A DNA stretch of 64,000 bases from Druceiella hillmani (GCA_039881145.1 JAYKKI010000004.1:51908501-51972500), one strand, 5' to 3'; numbered from the stretch's first letter, positions 11,193 through 23,640 are shown. Translations and numbers: made by a program. Notes: generated from the letters alone by a model not told the origin.

Positions 11193-11232
11193 CAGTGAGC
11201 CGTCACGGGACGCCTGGCAGATGTGAAACATC
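11193..11232 (-). mobile_element. Interspersed repeat block shared with 26780-26818
   Basis: AGTGAGCCGTCACGGGACG continuing CCTGGCAGATGTGAAACATC is the reverse complement, with one or two changes, of the block at 26780-26818. The surrounding 126-codon minus frame (11076-11456) crosses this repeat and lacks domains, so I treat it as non-coding. A further inverted ATGTTTCACATC lies at 11588-11599, hinting at an element of about 0.4 kb. Confidence 0.5.
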
Positions 11233-11439
11233 GTGTTCGTACAAGTAATAAGCATAAAAGACAAGTTTATTACAGGAACTAAATATAGCATAATGAAAAA
11301 ATGAAGTCTTACGAATTTCTTACAGAAAATGGTGACTTTATTTAATAAACATTTATTTACAATTAATACAAAAATAATAAAGTACAGGTTATGTGTACTG
11401 TAGTAAACAACAGCGTTGAACTGAGTGAGGAGGGGATGG

Positions 11440-11565
11440 CGTAGTCGGTTGCGCATGGCGACACGTCGCCATACCGAACACTACTACATATAGACTATAT
11501 ATATATATACCTTATTATAGCGTGGCGACCCGTCGCCACGGCAAGCGTCGCCACGCGAACGATCC
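11440..11565. repeat. Cluster of GGCGAC/GTCGCC palindromes
   Basis: GGCGACACGTCGCC (near 11457), GTGGCGACCCGTCGCCAC (near 11522) and a further GTCGCCACGC (near 11547) form nested perfect dyads around a short (TA)n. They could extrude hairpins. They may be the terminus of the element including 11193-11232. Confidence 0.6.
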
Positions 11566-11599
11566 GGTTTATACCTGCGCCTGTAAATGTTTCACATCA

Positions 11600-12445
11600 A
11601 AAATTTAGTAATTAATTTCCCTGAATCACTCTAGATGGCGCTGCATGTTTAAATTTTTCTCTATAAGTTTGTAACTACAAGCCACGGTTAATAGCTAATT
11701 TCATTATAATTAAGTAAAAATAAGTTCATATATTATTTTATTAATTTTTAAAATTACAAAAATACGTGTCTATATTTATTTAATAAGTCAGTCTCGTTAA
11801 ACTCGTGTTGTAATAATGAAGTGTGCCACAGGCTCGTTGCAATCGAGCGACGTAATGTTTCCAATTGATTTAATTATTATATTTTGGAAATATTACGTCT
11901 GGCTATTGCGGAACAAAAGCGGACATGATCGCCGCCATTATTTCAAATGCATTTGTTTTCGCAAGCCATTTGTGTTAATTGCTTTTCCTCTGTGCCGAGA
12001 CTGCAGACGGACACATTCGTATTTTCATATGATAATGTTAAATGTTTAACTTCTTTGTAAAATGTTTACTCATATATGTGGTCATTATATTGGCTAATTA
12101 TAAATTGGCCAAAAAGAAATAGAGAACGCAAAATTATATAACTTAATTTTTTTTCAAACGTTTGTATTCTCATTGCTATATTTAAGAAAGGCTTTTCTAC
12201 ACAGTGACATTAGGAGTTTTAATTTTAAAGATTGTCAAGAAAGATTTAGAGATACAATATATGTCGATACAGGCTATTTTACGTAAGAGACTAAACGGAC
12301 AATATATTAATTCAATGCGCGTAACTTATATGATTAGTTTTCAATTTATATTACTATATACAACAGTAAGAGATGTGCAAATAAAAATCATCTTGCAACA
12401 AGACAAATATTATTGTAAGATTTTTATTAATTTGTCAAAGTATTT
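11600..12445. other. AT-rich DNA, nothing recognised
   Basis: Plus frames at 11816-12049 (77 codons) and 12204-12491 (95 codons) have no motif and are typical of AT-rich intronic DNA. Confidence 0.4.
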
Positions 12446-13001
12446 TAGGGTTCCGTACTTCAAAATGAAAAAAGAAACCTTTACAAGATAGATCATTCAC
12501 GTGTCCGTCACAGCCCATTTTCACAGAAACTATGCAACGAATAAATGTGAAATTTGGCAAAGTAATACTTTTATTAATCAATATTTTTTTACACTAGCTA
12601 ACTTTTTAAAAAATGTTCATGTAAGAATTAAAGGAAAAAATTATGTATTCAATTGTTTTTTTTTGTATTTCACGTATCGTGTGGATATATCGTATCATTT
12701 GAAAGGCCTTGTAGTGAGGAATACAATTTTTTTATAATTTTAAATTGCGTATTTAAAAATATATTTAAAAAAATAAGCGAAAATAAAATGGTAAAATGTG
12801 ACTAGAACATTACGGGAAAACTATAGCAATTTTCCTGGATCTTGTAATTTTTTAAATATACACCACGTTTTTACGCCGTTGAAAAATATAGTAATTTACT
12901 GTGTGAAAATTTAAAATTTGTAAACGGTTCAATGGAACTACTATTTAAATATTTTAAATGCCTCAAGGTTTATGGAACCTTCGCAGAGCAAGTTCTACTC
13001 G
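12446..13001 (+). mobile_element. GGTTCCGTAC-type foldback-like element
   Basis: It begins TAGGGTTCCGTACTTCAAAA and ends AAGGTTTATGGAACC followed by TTCGCAGAGCAAGTTCTACT. GGTTCCGTA and TATGGAACC are inverted ends of the same family as 1479/3857. The interior TACACCACGTTTTTACGCC followed by TGTGTGAAAATTTAAAA resembles the centre of the 42654-43799 element. The frames of 78 and 63 codons inside carry no motif. Confidence 0.55.
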
Positions 13002-15350
13002 TATTTAATACATTTTTTTCATTTGGTTTTCATGGAATATTTCACTCATTTTGTTATAACTATAGTCAAAATAACTTTACTATAAAAATCTTAAATACAT
13101 ACAAAATGTTTATGTTATCGTGAAGAATAAATGGTTAACATTTCATCATCGTACAAATTCAAGAACCAAAAGTAGGAAGTGGGAGATGGTTGGCTGTAGG
13201 GGCAAGATGACTTATTCTCGATAAGATTAGAATCAACTAAATGCTAACGCCGAGATGTCTTACATTAAGTTCGTTATAACTACTACTAAAATCACTAACG
13301 CGCTGAAGGCATATGTCGTTTTGGAGCTGCATAAGCTTATAGATACATTGTTATTATCAAATATTTGTTGTAATTTTTGTAACCGGCATTTTGTTTAAAA
13401 AAAAATGTCTGCTTACAAACCTTCGCTAGATAGCTGTTAGACCAACAATGTTATTTTTTAATTGCCAACCTCGTATAAGTATTATTGTGACTTTATTTGT
13501 ATAACATTGTACTTTTTCGTTATTTATTGGATTAATACTGTATTGTCGTTAAGACCTGACAGTGAGCTTTACAGTATACCAGGAGAGGACTGGGTCAAGA
13601 TATCAAATCTCATAAGTAGGCTGACAAATCATGTTAGGTCGAAAATTTAATTTATTTTGCTTTTATTAATTTTAAATCGGAAGATGATGTTGGTGATAAT
13701 AAAATAATTGAGGGTTACATATTACATCATCGTCATTTTAAAGGTTTTAGATTATTTCTTTTTGGAACTTATATTAATTTATATTATATTTTCTAAATAT
13801 TGAGTTACTCTTCCCTTGTTACACGAGATTATTTTTAGATTTTAATATGTTTTTACATTAATTCTTAGCATACCAAAATTGTTATAGTTTATGTTCCATC
13901 TGCCATTGTTCATTACTTGTAAACCGAAATTATTTTTAGATTTGACACTACCAGAGACAGTTTAATTTATGTAACTTTGTACAAATATTCCGACATTAAT
14001 AAAACCGGTCAAGTGCCTTTCTGACTACGCATTCATTGGAGTTCCACAGTCATTTCACAAAATATAAAACTTACGCATTTTACAAATTTTAATACCCGAC
14101 AGTTGGACCCGCTTCTGTGATTCGTCATCTGTATTTTTTAATGATATATTGTATTACACATATATTTAATAATTCAGATTAATTTACGTTAAGAACACTA
14201 GCAAGCTCAGTTGTTAAGTCATTTCTATAACACATTTTACATTAGTAACGCATGTATTTTCGCATGGTTAAAAGTTTATTTAATTCTTTGAAAATTAATG
14301 AAATTGGATTACTCGTAATAATTTCATTTGAAAGTACTGATTAAAACCGGTATTTTTTCACATTTTTACATTAACTTTGTTTGGAAATGGGCCCTCCCAT
14401 TCTCACCCCATGGGCACTTTGAAACTGATTACTTCGTAAACACGGTTAAAAAAGTGTTAAATGAAATTTAAACTTCAGTTTAACACCTTTCTAATTATAC
14501 TTTACATAATGGGGTACGCTAAAAATGTGCTACATATTAATGTAGATCTTATCTGAAGCGTATATTTTCAGAATTCCATCTACGTAGTTTTAAAATCGTA
14601 GCAGCTACGAGCGCCTGACAAACGGATACACACGCACACGGATATAACATAACGTAAATTATAAGGTTTCTACGTTTCATTCCTAACCCTAAAGACAGAT
14701 TTTATTTTCCTTCTTTATTTTTTTTCTGTTTTAATATATAGGTTTTAACACTTAGTTTAGTATTTTTTTTGCTGTATTTGAAACACTAATTACTAATTAC
14801 GTTTTAACTATAATTGACATTAGGTGATAATGTCATTATGGTCAACGTACCCTGTGCGACGAGTCACTTCTCGTTGTAAACCATCAATAGGAATAAACCG
14901 TATTAATAATTAAATACATTTTGTAGTAAAAACAGTTTTTGGTTTTAGTATAAATTTAATGATGGATTTTTATAGGCTAAAATTTAAACAATTATTTTAT
15001 CATTTTCGGCCTCCTCTACCGGTTTTGCTTTTTTTGACGTACAAAGAAGCAGCCGCATCGCGTTTACGCGGAAATTGGGGTGGGCTTATTGAAAAAAAAA
15101 TTAAACAAAGTTACTACGTCATCTTTGATAATAAAACCATTTTACATAAAAAAATACTGTTGTTTACTTTATTTCTTTTTTTTCTCTAATGGCTTTTAAA
15201 CATCGGCGTGTGTCTGAATTCGGATGGTATATTTCTAGTGACACATCATGTTTAACCACTTTACTGCTATACAGTCCTCGGCGCCCTACTATTTTTTAAC
15301 TATCGCCATTTAACTAGAAATGAAGTCCTCTTCGAGACGAATGAAATGAG
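13002..15350. other. AT-rich DNA, nothing recognised
   Basis: About 2.3 kb with two frames of 62-76 codons lacking motifs. A moderately GC-rich spot is near 15040-15075. No repeat end, promoter or splice pair is identified. Confidence 0.4.
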
Positions 15351-15735
15351 CGTTCTGCTATAATTACAACTACCAATACGAGAGTTCTGCTACAATTAAA
15401 ATTACAACTACTATTACGAGAGTTCTGCTACAATTAAAATTACAACTACTATTACGAGAGTTCTGCTACAATTACAATTACAACTGCTAATACGAGAGTT
15501 CTCCTACCATTACAATTACAACTGCTAATACGAGAGTTCTGCTACAATTACAATTACAACTGCTAATACGAGAGTTCTCCTACAATTACAATTACAACTG
15601 CTAATACGAGAGTTCTGCTACAATTACAACTACTATTACGAGAGTTCTCCTACAATTACAATTACAACTGCTAATACGAGAGTTCTGCTACAATTACAAT
15701 TACAACTACTAATACGAGAATTCTGCTACAATTTT
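15351..15735 (+). repeat. 38-bp minisatellite, about 9 copies
   Basis: The unit is TACGAGAGTTCTGCTACAAT followed by TACAATTACAACTGCTAA. Units vary between GCTAC and CCTAC after TTCT, and some lose a 6-8-bp TACAAT step. The variants do not alternate regularly. Confidence 0.9.
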
Positions 15736-16053
15736 ACTTAGAAGTTTCCTTGATTATCTTTTGTCTTCGTCACCAGACCAGTTTCGCGTTACAATAATAT
15801 TGTCTTGTTATCGGAAATATACATTACATATAAGCAAAATTTTAGCTCAATCGGTTGATGGTAAAAATTCAGTTACAAGATTTGATTGTTAGACAGTTGA
15901 GAAACTAAATAAAAACATTTAAAATTAACGTTAATTTTTTAAATTTATTAAAATTTATGCCTCATGTTTGCGAAGCAAGAAGGAATTTACATGATTTTTT
16001 AAAAAATATATTAATTGTACCTTATAAATTGTACCTTTGAAGATTTTTACTCT

Positions 16054-16092
16054 GAAATTTAACGTAATCCTATCAGGATTACGTTAAATTTC
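16054..16092. repeat. Perfect 18-bp-stem palindrome
   Basis: GAAATTTAACGTAATCCT, three bases, then the exact reverse complement AGGATTACGTTAAATTTC. No T-run follows that would suggest a Pol III terminator. It could be a hairpin remnant of a MITE. Confidence 0.9.
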
Positions 16093-18840
16093 GTTAATTA
16101 TTACTTATATTTGACTAAACGATAATAGTTAATCAATAAATTATTTTTGTTATACGTAAAAAGGAATAGATGTTGTGATACACTTTTATGCAAGTTCGCT
16201 GCAAAATATATTTTTTGTCGAATAGCGAAACAATTTAATTTTCCACCATTTTTCATATTTGTTTCAAGCCACCACAGTTAGTGCTTTCATGGATGACAGC
16301 ATGACCTTGGTTTCCATCGAGACATTTAATTTCCCCTGAGCTTGCTGTACTCTTACAATTTTTATTTTTTTTTCCTAATAGCACATCGCTTGAACAAATC
16401 TAGTAAAACGTTTGTTTAAATAGTTTGTGTAAAAACAACTCCATTCTATTTGGTCAATTTTTGGCGTTACGTTGATCTTTTCGCAGAAATTAGTGAGCTG
16501 ATGGTCAGGAGTCTCGGTTTATTTGCTCCTCTTTGTTCAGACACCTGTTCAAACGAAACATAATCGGTGATGTGTGTTCATGTTACCGTTAATATCTGAA
16601 CTGATGTCAGTGTTGATATTGTTTGGCGACAGTAGATGGTCACAAAACAAACTAAGGAGCACAAGACCGAAGCTATTTGCGGTTGTACGCCTGTGAACAT
16701 TAACGTAAGTAGGAATGTCGTTTTGAGGGATTGTAATTTGATAACTTATTTTTATTTTAGGTAATTTTTCCAGGAAATTTTAGCATCTAGTAAATAGTTC
16801 CAATTCTTTTTTTTAAATCGATGAAAATCTGTTGGCAAACGATTAGGTATAACGGATTTATCATTACAGTCTTGCGAAATTAAAAAAAATGGGGTGTGGC
16901 TGTGTCATGGCCACGGCCGTGTGTTGTACGTGAATACGTCTATATAACGGGTTATGTATTTAGGATAAAATATATATTTTTGATAATATTTTTTTATTTT
17001 AACACTTAATTATATTCACTGTCACTACTTTAAACTAATATTTTATATACAATCGATACATTTTGACGACAGCTGACGAATAAAATGAACATCGTAGCTT
17101 TTCCGAATCAAAAGTTATACTAATTGCAAATCCCGATACGCAGCAAAATAACCTCAAAATGGCGGCGCTTCCCCTCCACCGCGCGCGACGCGTCACTGTT
17201 TTCGCTTATCGTAATGAATTCTTTGATCCTTTAGCTATAATTTAATTTTTGATGTAGAGGATAGATTCGAAACTGCAGCGCCAAACTGTATCCCCCGATT
17301 TTGTTATCATTAGGATTTTTGGATTGCCACCGTATGGTAGCAAATTTAAAGACGTATTCACGTCAACACTTAATTGGAAAATTGCTTCTAGCATCATGTT
17401 AAGTATATATCAGTATAATTTTTTTATCAACCATTCATTGTTGGCAATTCAATCGAAACATCACTAATTAAAACAAATATTGGCAGTAGAATACTTTGAG
17501 CGAGTACTGAGTACAGGATAGAATAAAGTGAACTAAGTATAAAAACTATATGGCAATTTACACTTAGTTCTCTTTATTTTATACTTATAGTGTAATAATC
17601 GTGTTTTATAATAAGAAAATGTTTATTTTCTTTGTTTTTTTATACAATAATAATAATACTTGTCTAGAAAATCCTTGGTATACCAACAGTAGAAACTGTC
17701 AATCAAACTGGCGATCAGTAACATATCTAAAAATCTGTATTAAGACAATGATTTAGTTTATATATGTTCAAAAACTGATTTGTCTACTGTAAAGTCAAAT
17801 AAAGTTAGATTGAAAAATGTTTAAGTTTTTCGCAAATTCTGTGTGATTTCTTACCCTTGATATCCAGTGGGATATGTACCCCAAGTAATTTTAGGAAACC
17901 TTGCAAAATTTTATAAAATAAATTTAATGCCTAATATGTATACAACAAATTTAATGCATTAATTTCATTTTTAATTCCTTTGTGGTCCTGAAATGGCAAC
18001 AACCTCTATTTGAAATATATACAAACAATTCTCATTTTTAACGTAGAAATACGTATATTTACTGTAACATGGGATACTGTCATGGTATTGTAATTTGATG
18101 TATGTTGGCAACCCATGTTATTAAAAAAAATTGAAATAAAATTTTTGGGAGACTCGCTAAGAATACTTCGTCTGTCTTAACAAGGCGAAGCTGTAAGCCC
18201 AAAAAGCAAATGTGTAACAAGCAAGTTGGTATCGTAAATAGCGGTGATTGGAATTAATCGCCATTCTTCGAGTTACACGGTAACATATACAAATGTACGA
18301 AACATGACAGCGGTTGTTACGTGCCAGTCAGCCAGCTGAAAGTGATACGTTTGCTTTGGTCAAACAAAAGCACCTGATTAGTGGGTGAATGCGGCGTGTA
18401 ATTACTGTTCATGTTTTTATTGTACATCGTAGTGATTCGCTCCATTGTTTCGTGCACTTTCTGCTGTTGAGCAGATTTTAAGAAAGTCTTCCGATAATGA
18501 TACGCTTATAGCTCAGCTTTGAGATGAATGTCAAGTTCAGATTTGTGCCGTTCGTGAATATTATGTGAATAGATTGGCTTTTGATCGCTTTGCATTTATA
18601 CATCGCCTGGCCAGTCACTTTTGTGTCGTACAAAATTCAAAAAAGTATTTTCGTAAACGCTATCGATAGATTCGATATACTTTAGTACCAACGTGGAAAT
18701 CGGTATCTTTTCGAATGTTTTCTAAATATTAATCACTGTAAAGTATTTTATGGAGTTTTTTGTATGTAAGTTATGGTAATATAAATGGATATGGTCTGTA
18801 GCTGTAGGTTCTATGGATGGGAATGTAAAATGTAGATTTT
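16093..18840. other. AT-rich DNA with isolated splice-like sites
   Basis: AACATTAAC|GTAAGTAGG (GT at 16704) is a good 5' splice site but no acceptor-bounded exon is evident before it. CTTATTTTTATTTTAG|GTAATT at 16744-16766 is a weak fused acceptor/donor. A 17-bp stem with one mismatch pairs 17522-17538 with 17562-17578. No coding sequence is recognised. Confidence 0.35.
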
Positions 18841-18844
18841 ATTG

Positions 18845-18900
18845 TTACTAGTGATCGCCCAGTGCTCGAAATTCGACCGTAATTCATTGAATTTTTAAGT
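18845..18900 (+). mobile_element. Possible left end of an ACTAGTGATCGCCC-type repeat
   Basis: TTACTAGTGATCGCCCAGTG resembles the ACTAG-CG-CCCG start of a repeat widespread in Lepidoptera. Related degenerate ends are near 28425, 38115, 62265 and 63700. The rest is too degraded to bound. Confidence 0.3.
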
Positions 18901-19104
18901 TCCAACTTGCTGAGGTTCTTTTGTCAAAGAGTATGTCTATACCTCTATAGTCATAGCATCTAATTTTTTTTAAATTTTGTCCTCATCGTTTTACGTCAGT
19001 TGACAGTATGAGCAAATACGTCATTAGCGTAGGCTGTTTGCCTTAATTCCCTGCAATACTTATGAAATTAAAAATTTAATGTTAGTAACAGTATAAAATC
19101 ATTG

Positions 19105-19282
19105 TTTAATATCGCACTCCTTCGTGTGTGCAACATGCTTAAAAAGGGGTACAACATTTTTACATAATAATATATAGACATATTATATATAAATTTTATA
19201 CTATGCCAAATCTCACTCATCTGTGCGCGCAATATGCTTAAAAAGGGTATAAAGGTTCCACTTCAGGTATTAATATATAGAC

Positions 19283-19317
<35 letters not shown>

Positions 19318-19346
19318 GGTGTGTGTGTGCGTGCGCGTGTGCGCGG

Positions 19347-19441
<95 letters not shown>

Positions 19442-19690
19442 CTATGCTGCACACCTCCACGTAAACTTTACTATGCAAATTTCACACTCTGTGCGCGCAA
19501 TGTGCTCAAAAAGGGGTAGAAAGTTTTCACTTCAGGTATTAATATATAGACATATATATATTTTAGCTTTGCTGCACTCCTCCACGTAAACTTTAATTAT
19601 GCAAATCTCACACTCCTATGTGCGCAATATGCTTAAAAAGGGGTACAAAATGTTCTCTTCACGTGTTAATGTATAGACATCCCATGATCC
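19105..19690 (+). repeat. Tandem unit with expanded microsatellite
   Basis: A block reading GCGCAATATGCTTAAAAAGG, then GGTATTAATATATAGACAT, recurs with starts near 19120, 19220, 19490 and 19620. In the second copy the tail has expanded into (TA)n, then alternating GT/GC (19306-19360), GTAT repeats and about 30 AT pairs (to 19439). The frames of 71-94 codons here encode only Ile-Tyr or Val-Cys runs and are not genes. Confidence 0.85.
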
Positions 19691-19854
19691 TGAAACTACC
19701 AGATTTTGGAATGTGAGTTGTAATTGAAAATGGGACAAAACATTAATGATAATTTTTACTTGAGAGCAATAGTACTTGTCGATTCTGGCCGGCTCTAAAA
19801 GTTTAGTCTAGTGGTAGAACGTGATAAGAATTTTCAATTTTACAATATTCTTTT

Positions 19855-19915
19855 TAGGATATCGATATTTATCCTATTTTTAGGATATCGATACTTATCG
19901 ATATTTTTATAATCT
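19855..19915. repeat. Short ATCGATA cluster
   Basis: TTTTTAGGATATCGATA-type units are repeated, giving several ATCGATA/CGATA sites in 60 bp. It resembles the CGATA-rich element at 31846-32440. Confidence 0.5.
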
Positions 19916-20457
19916 CTAATAAGTGATGTATGTTTAACTGAGTCGTATTTTAAAAATTAAAAACAGAAACCGAAACCACTATCTTCACTTTTCGTTCACT
20001 TATTCAGATAGGTATACATGTCACCTTTTGAGTATTTGATCCTAGACTTGCGAAGTTAGATACATAAAAAGGGTTCCTGTTGATAGTTTTAGGAAAAATA
20101 TCTATGGATATTATGTAAAATGTTTTGAACCGTTGAACAATGATCATACAACATGGTGATAAATAGTAATGACTAAACATTACGCACTATTATTTGAAAA
20201 TAAAAATAAATTCTACAAGAGTATACACTTTGCTTAATACTTTGCAGGTTTAGGATTTAGGACTGTCATCCTAGATTCAAATTACACATAAAATAACTTT
20301 AATGGTAATTAAATAAATTGGCGTATTTATACAATTATAAATTAAAATTTTGATATGAAACAAAAAAGGGTTTGTTTACGCAAATATTTTAAGCGAACTA
20401 AAGTATACTTTATCACAGCGTTCATATTCGATCGCGAGTAGCTACGTTCGTCTACAT

Positions 20458-20849
20458 CAGGGTTTCCCAACCTTTTTTCTGTTGTTCCGGGGAGCCCCCG
20501 GACTACAAATTATATTTTCATGACCCCCCCCCCCCTTTACTTTTTCATACCCCCCCCTTGATTTAGTAAATTAAATAAAAATGGTAACTGAAGTTTGTAA
20601 TTACACAAACTTACCTTTTAACAGTGAGACACAATAATTTTACACACTCAAACTGATTTCTCAACAAAAAATGTGTGGTAATAATAGCGAATATGATATT
20701 TAATTTCATTAATTCTATGCATGTAAATTAAACATTACATCGTAATGTTATTTGTTAATGTTGTTTGTATATTTTTTTATTTTTTCTTTCTAAAATGCAA
20801 ACGCTTTCCGCCCCCTTAGGAGGCGCGCCCCCCTGGTTGGGAACTCCTG
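20458..20849. mobile_element. Non-autonomous hAT-type MITE with 8-bp target-site duplication
   Basis: The element is 392 bp, with termini CAGGGTTTCCCAACC and GGTTGGGAACTCCTG, which are inverted repeats of each other with two mismatches. It is flanked by GTCTACAT (20450-20457) and GTCTATAT (20850-20857), an 8-bp duplication with one change. The ends are hAT-like. A poly-C tract lies near the left end and a CCCCCTTAGGAGGCGCGCC block near the right. There is no transposase. Confidence 0.85.
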
Positions 20850-21533
20850 GTCTATATAGTTCCAGTTACATATTTGACTAAACAGTTCCATCGTTTTCTT
20901 TCTCTTTCATGTAACGTCAAAACATATACTTTTATATCTATCTTCACGACGCGACGAGTGAGTGAAATGATTGATTTGGTGAAACGAAAAAGACGCCGAT
21001 CACTCCCGAGCTAGTGATATACTGATACATTTTGATTTAAAGCGATCGAGTGATGTGTATGATCGTGACATGGGAGCTCATATCTTTTATATATGTTACA
21101 CATCTCTAGTCACAGGCCTGTCATTTCGATCTTACTTTAATCCGTTAATATCGATCTGTCAAATCTGAAAAGATTTAGTTCACTAGGACGTAGGTTGTAG
21201 GTCTCTTAATCAATTGTCTTCGTTTTTAAATTCCTAGACCGTTTGTGCTCAGTACTCCATGTATTCGCGGTACAATGATAATGTGCTTGAAGATAAGGTT
21301 TTTGAAGTAAAACTTCTTTACGTACGCTAGACTTGGGGAATAAGCTGGTGAATCCATGACGAGAGCGTTACGAAAAGTGTGATCGGGCGAGGCGAACAGA
21401 AGTTGAGAGGGAGATATAAGTTAGTGAAGACAGAAAGTGAGAGAGTTACGTTTCGTATATTACTCTAGGGACAAGAGAGAGAGGTGCGAGCACACATTTT
21501 CTTTCTCTCTTCCTCTCATAGCCAGTGCATGAA

Positions 21534-21535
<2 letters not shown>

Positions 21536-21576
<41 letters not shown>
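21536..21576. repeat. (TA)n microsatellite
   Basis: About 19 TA pairs. The 61- and 83-codon frames across it are artefacts of the repeat. Confidence 0.9.
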
Positions 21577-21578
<2 letters not shown>

Positions 21579-22075
21579 AGTTTGCTAGCGTTACGCGAAC
21601 GGTGATTTTTTTATTATTTTGTAATTTCATTTCGTTCTTGAACAATTTTATAAATTATTATTTTGTTCAATACATTAAATATTCTACGTTTAAAGTGAAT
21701 AAAATTGTAAATTCATTTTTTTGTGAATTTGAAGTTTTACTTCAGTCGTGTGGTCTAAAACACACTCGTTTTTTGTGCATTATTTAAATTCGTCGAAGTT
21801 GTGTTTTTTTTGTTAAATTTCGTAAAAAATAATATGCAATTGAAGTAATATAGATTATTTATTTAATTTGATTATTTATTTTATTAGCTAATATATACAA
21901 TTTTAATAAATCGACTGAGTGTCATAAAGTATTAGCTTTTTTCACAATGTTATTATTTAATGTATCATTTTTGTAGTTTTTTAATGTATATTGATGTTGC
22001 TACACTGTAGTTTATGTTTAAACATATTTAGATTACGTAAAATTTGAGTATTTGAGTTTTATGATTGTTTTTATT

Positions 22076-22138
22076 GTAAAACCTTCAGAAATTTAAGCCT
22101 GTTTCTATTGAACAGGATTAAATTTCTGAAGGTTTTAC
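22076..22138. repeat. Long two-part hairpin (20-bp perfect outer stem)
   Basis: GTAAAACCTTCAGAAATTTA pairs exactly with TAAATTTCTGAAGGTTTTAC. Between them CCTGTT and AACAGG form an inner 6-bp stem. A miRNA precursor is possible in principle, but stem perfection fits a recent inverted duplication or MITE relic better. Confidence 0.9.
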
Positions 22139-22508
22139 TGGGATTGTTTATATTTATTTTATTTCTTTTTAATACGATTTATCTGTTTCCTTAATTAAAA
22201 TATATGTTTATTTTTTAGTACGTTTATGTAGATTAATAAACTGATTGACTTATAGATAAAAGTCGTAACAGTCACACGTTTAAGTGAATTTGATTATTGT
22301 AAGCCATTCCCTTTTGAAATACGAAATTAAATGTCTCGTGCGATGAGACCGCCAGTCTCAAGCCTAGAAAGTATGAGAGGAAAGTTTGTTTAGGTACAAC
22401 GAACGAACTCGAAGGTCTAGTTCTTGAATTTTAAAGCCATATACTGAACTCACAGAAGAGATCTTAAATGCCATACCCTAATGTCTACATAAATTATTAA
22501 TACAGTAT

Positions 22509-23052
22509 AAATCTGGTCGATATTTATTTTTAAACAGAAAAGTATCTTTGTCAAAACCGCAGCCGTAGTTAAATAAATTCGCTTTACATTGTCAAAGAAA
22601 TCTGGTTGATATTTATTTTTAAAAAGAAAAGTATCTTTGTCAAAACCGCACCCGTAGGTAAATAAATCGGCTTTACATTGTCAAAGAAATCTGGTTGATA
22701 TTTATTTTCAAAAAGAAAAGTATCTTTGTCAAAACCGCACCTGTAGTTAAATAAATCGGCTTTACATTGTCAAAGAAATCTGGTTGATATTTATTTTTAA
22801 AAGAAAAGTATCTTTGTCAAAACCGCACCTGTAGTTAACTAAATCGGCTTTACATTGTCAAAGAAATCTGGTTAATATTTATTTTCAAAAAGAAAAGTAT
22901 CTTTGTCAAAACCGCACCTGTAGTTAAATAAATCGGCTTTACATTGTCAAAGAAATCTGGTTGATATTTATTTTTAAAAGAAAAGTATCTTTGTCAAAAC
23001 CGCACCCGTAGCTAAATAAATCGGCTTTACATTGTCAAAGAAATCTGGTTGA
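22509..23052 (+). repeat. 88-89-bp tandem array, about 6 copies
   Basis: Units start AAATCTGGTTGATATTTATT at about 22509, 22598, 22687, 22776, 22864 and 22953, with a partial seventh at 23041. Each contains GTATCTTTGTCAAAACCGCA and CGGCTTTACATTGTCAAAG. Copies are very similar, indicating recent expansion. Confidence 0.95.
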
Positions 23053-23202
23053 AGGTCTTAGCAGAGTAAACTTCATTATTAATCCATTATTCACAATTAA
23101 AAATCTAAATTAAAAAAATGAAATCAAAAATTTAATTGTGAATAATTAATTTTCTACAAAATTAACGCCAAATATATTCATTCATTATTAATATTGGATA
23201 TG

Positions 23203-23275
<73 letters not shown>
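23203..23275. repeat. (AT)n microsatellite
   Basis: About 36 uninterrupted AT pairs. Confidence 0.95.
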
Positions 23276-23278
<3 letters not shown>

Positions 23279-23584
23279 TAATTCTTCATACGCCATAGTA
23301 TGTATATATAACAAGTTGTCTACATGGGCGGAATTACCTACGGATTATTTATGACGTATTTACATAATATTTAAAGTTGTAATAATTAAGGTAAACAAAA
23401 AGATATCTAAAAAACTAGCGAATTTACATATTTTTTTATCGATAAGCTAGTTCAGTAGTTGGATAAAGCGTTTTAACGAAGCGTGAAAATTAAGTATAAT
23501 TACTTTAAAACAGTAACAAACTTACGACTAATTTGACTTTACAATTTTGTGGTTGTTATAGAATTACTTTAAAAGTTTATTATT

Positions 23585-23640
23585 GTTTCTCTTGCTAATT
23601 CTTTTAAACTATTTTCTTTTGTTGCAGGTAAGTAATGTTT
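23585..23640 (+). promoter_or_regulatory. Candidate recursive splice site (ratchet point)
   Basis: A pyrimidine-rich tract (23585-23625) contains CTTGCTAATTC, a good insect branch-point match. It ends TTTTGTTGCAG, giving a 3' splice site at 23626-23627. The very next base begins GTAAGTAATG, an optimal 5' splice site at 23628. Fused (Y)nNCAG|GTAAGT is the defining signature of recursive splice sites, which remove long insect introns in steps without leaving an exon. A search by eye on both strands found no second full CAG|GTAAGT match in the window. If functional, the host gene runs on the + strand. Confidence 0.6.

Noticed and set aside
11076..11456. 126-codon minus ORF
   Set aside because: It crosses an interspersed repeat block (11193-11232), is Phe/Leu/Ile-rich as in random AT-rich DNA, and has no motif.
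16744..16766. TTTTAG|GTAATT as a ratchet point
   Set aside because: The donor deviates from GTAAGT and the acceptor lacks CAG; such fusions are expected by chance in T-rich DNA. Kept only as a remark.
19234..19589. Tyr-Ile and Val-Cys repeat proteins
   Set aside because: Microsatellite read-through of (TA)n and (GT)n; likewise at 21.5, 24.7 and 30.1 kb.
22076..22138. Hairpin as a named microRNA
   Set aside because: No known miRNA seed recognised and pairing is too perfect for a typical precursor.
22509..23052. 88-89-bp units as CRISPR repeat-spacer pairs
   Set aside because: The whole unit is conserved, with no variable spacer portion.
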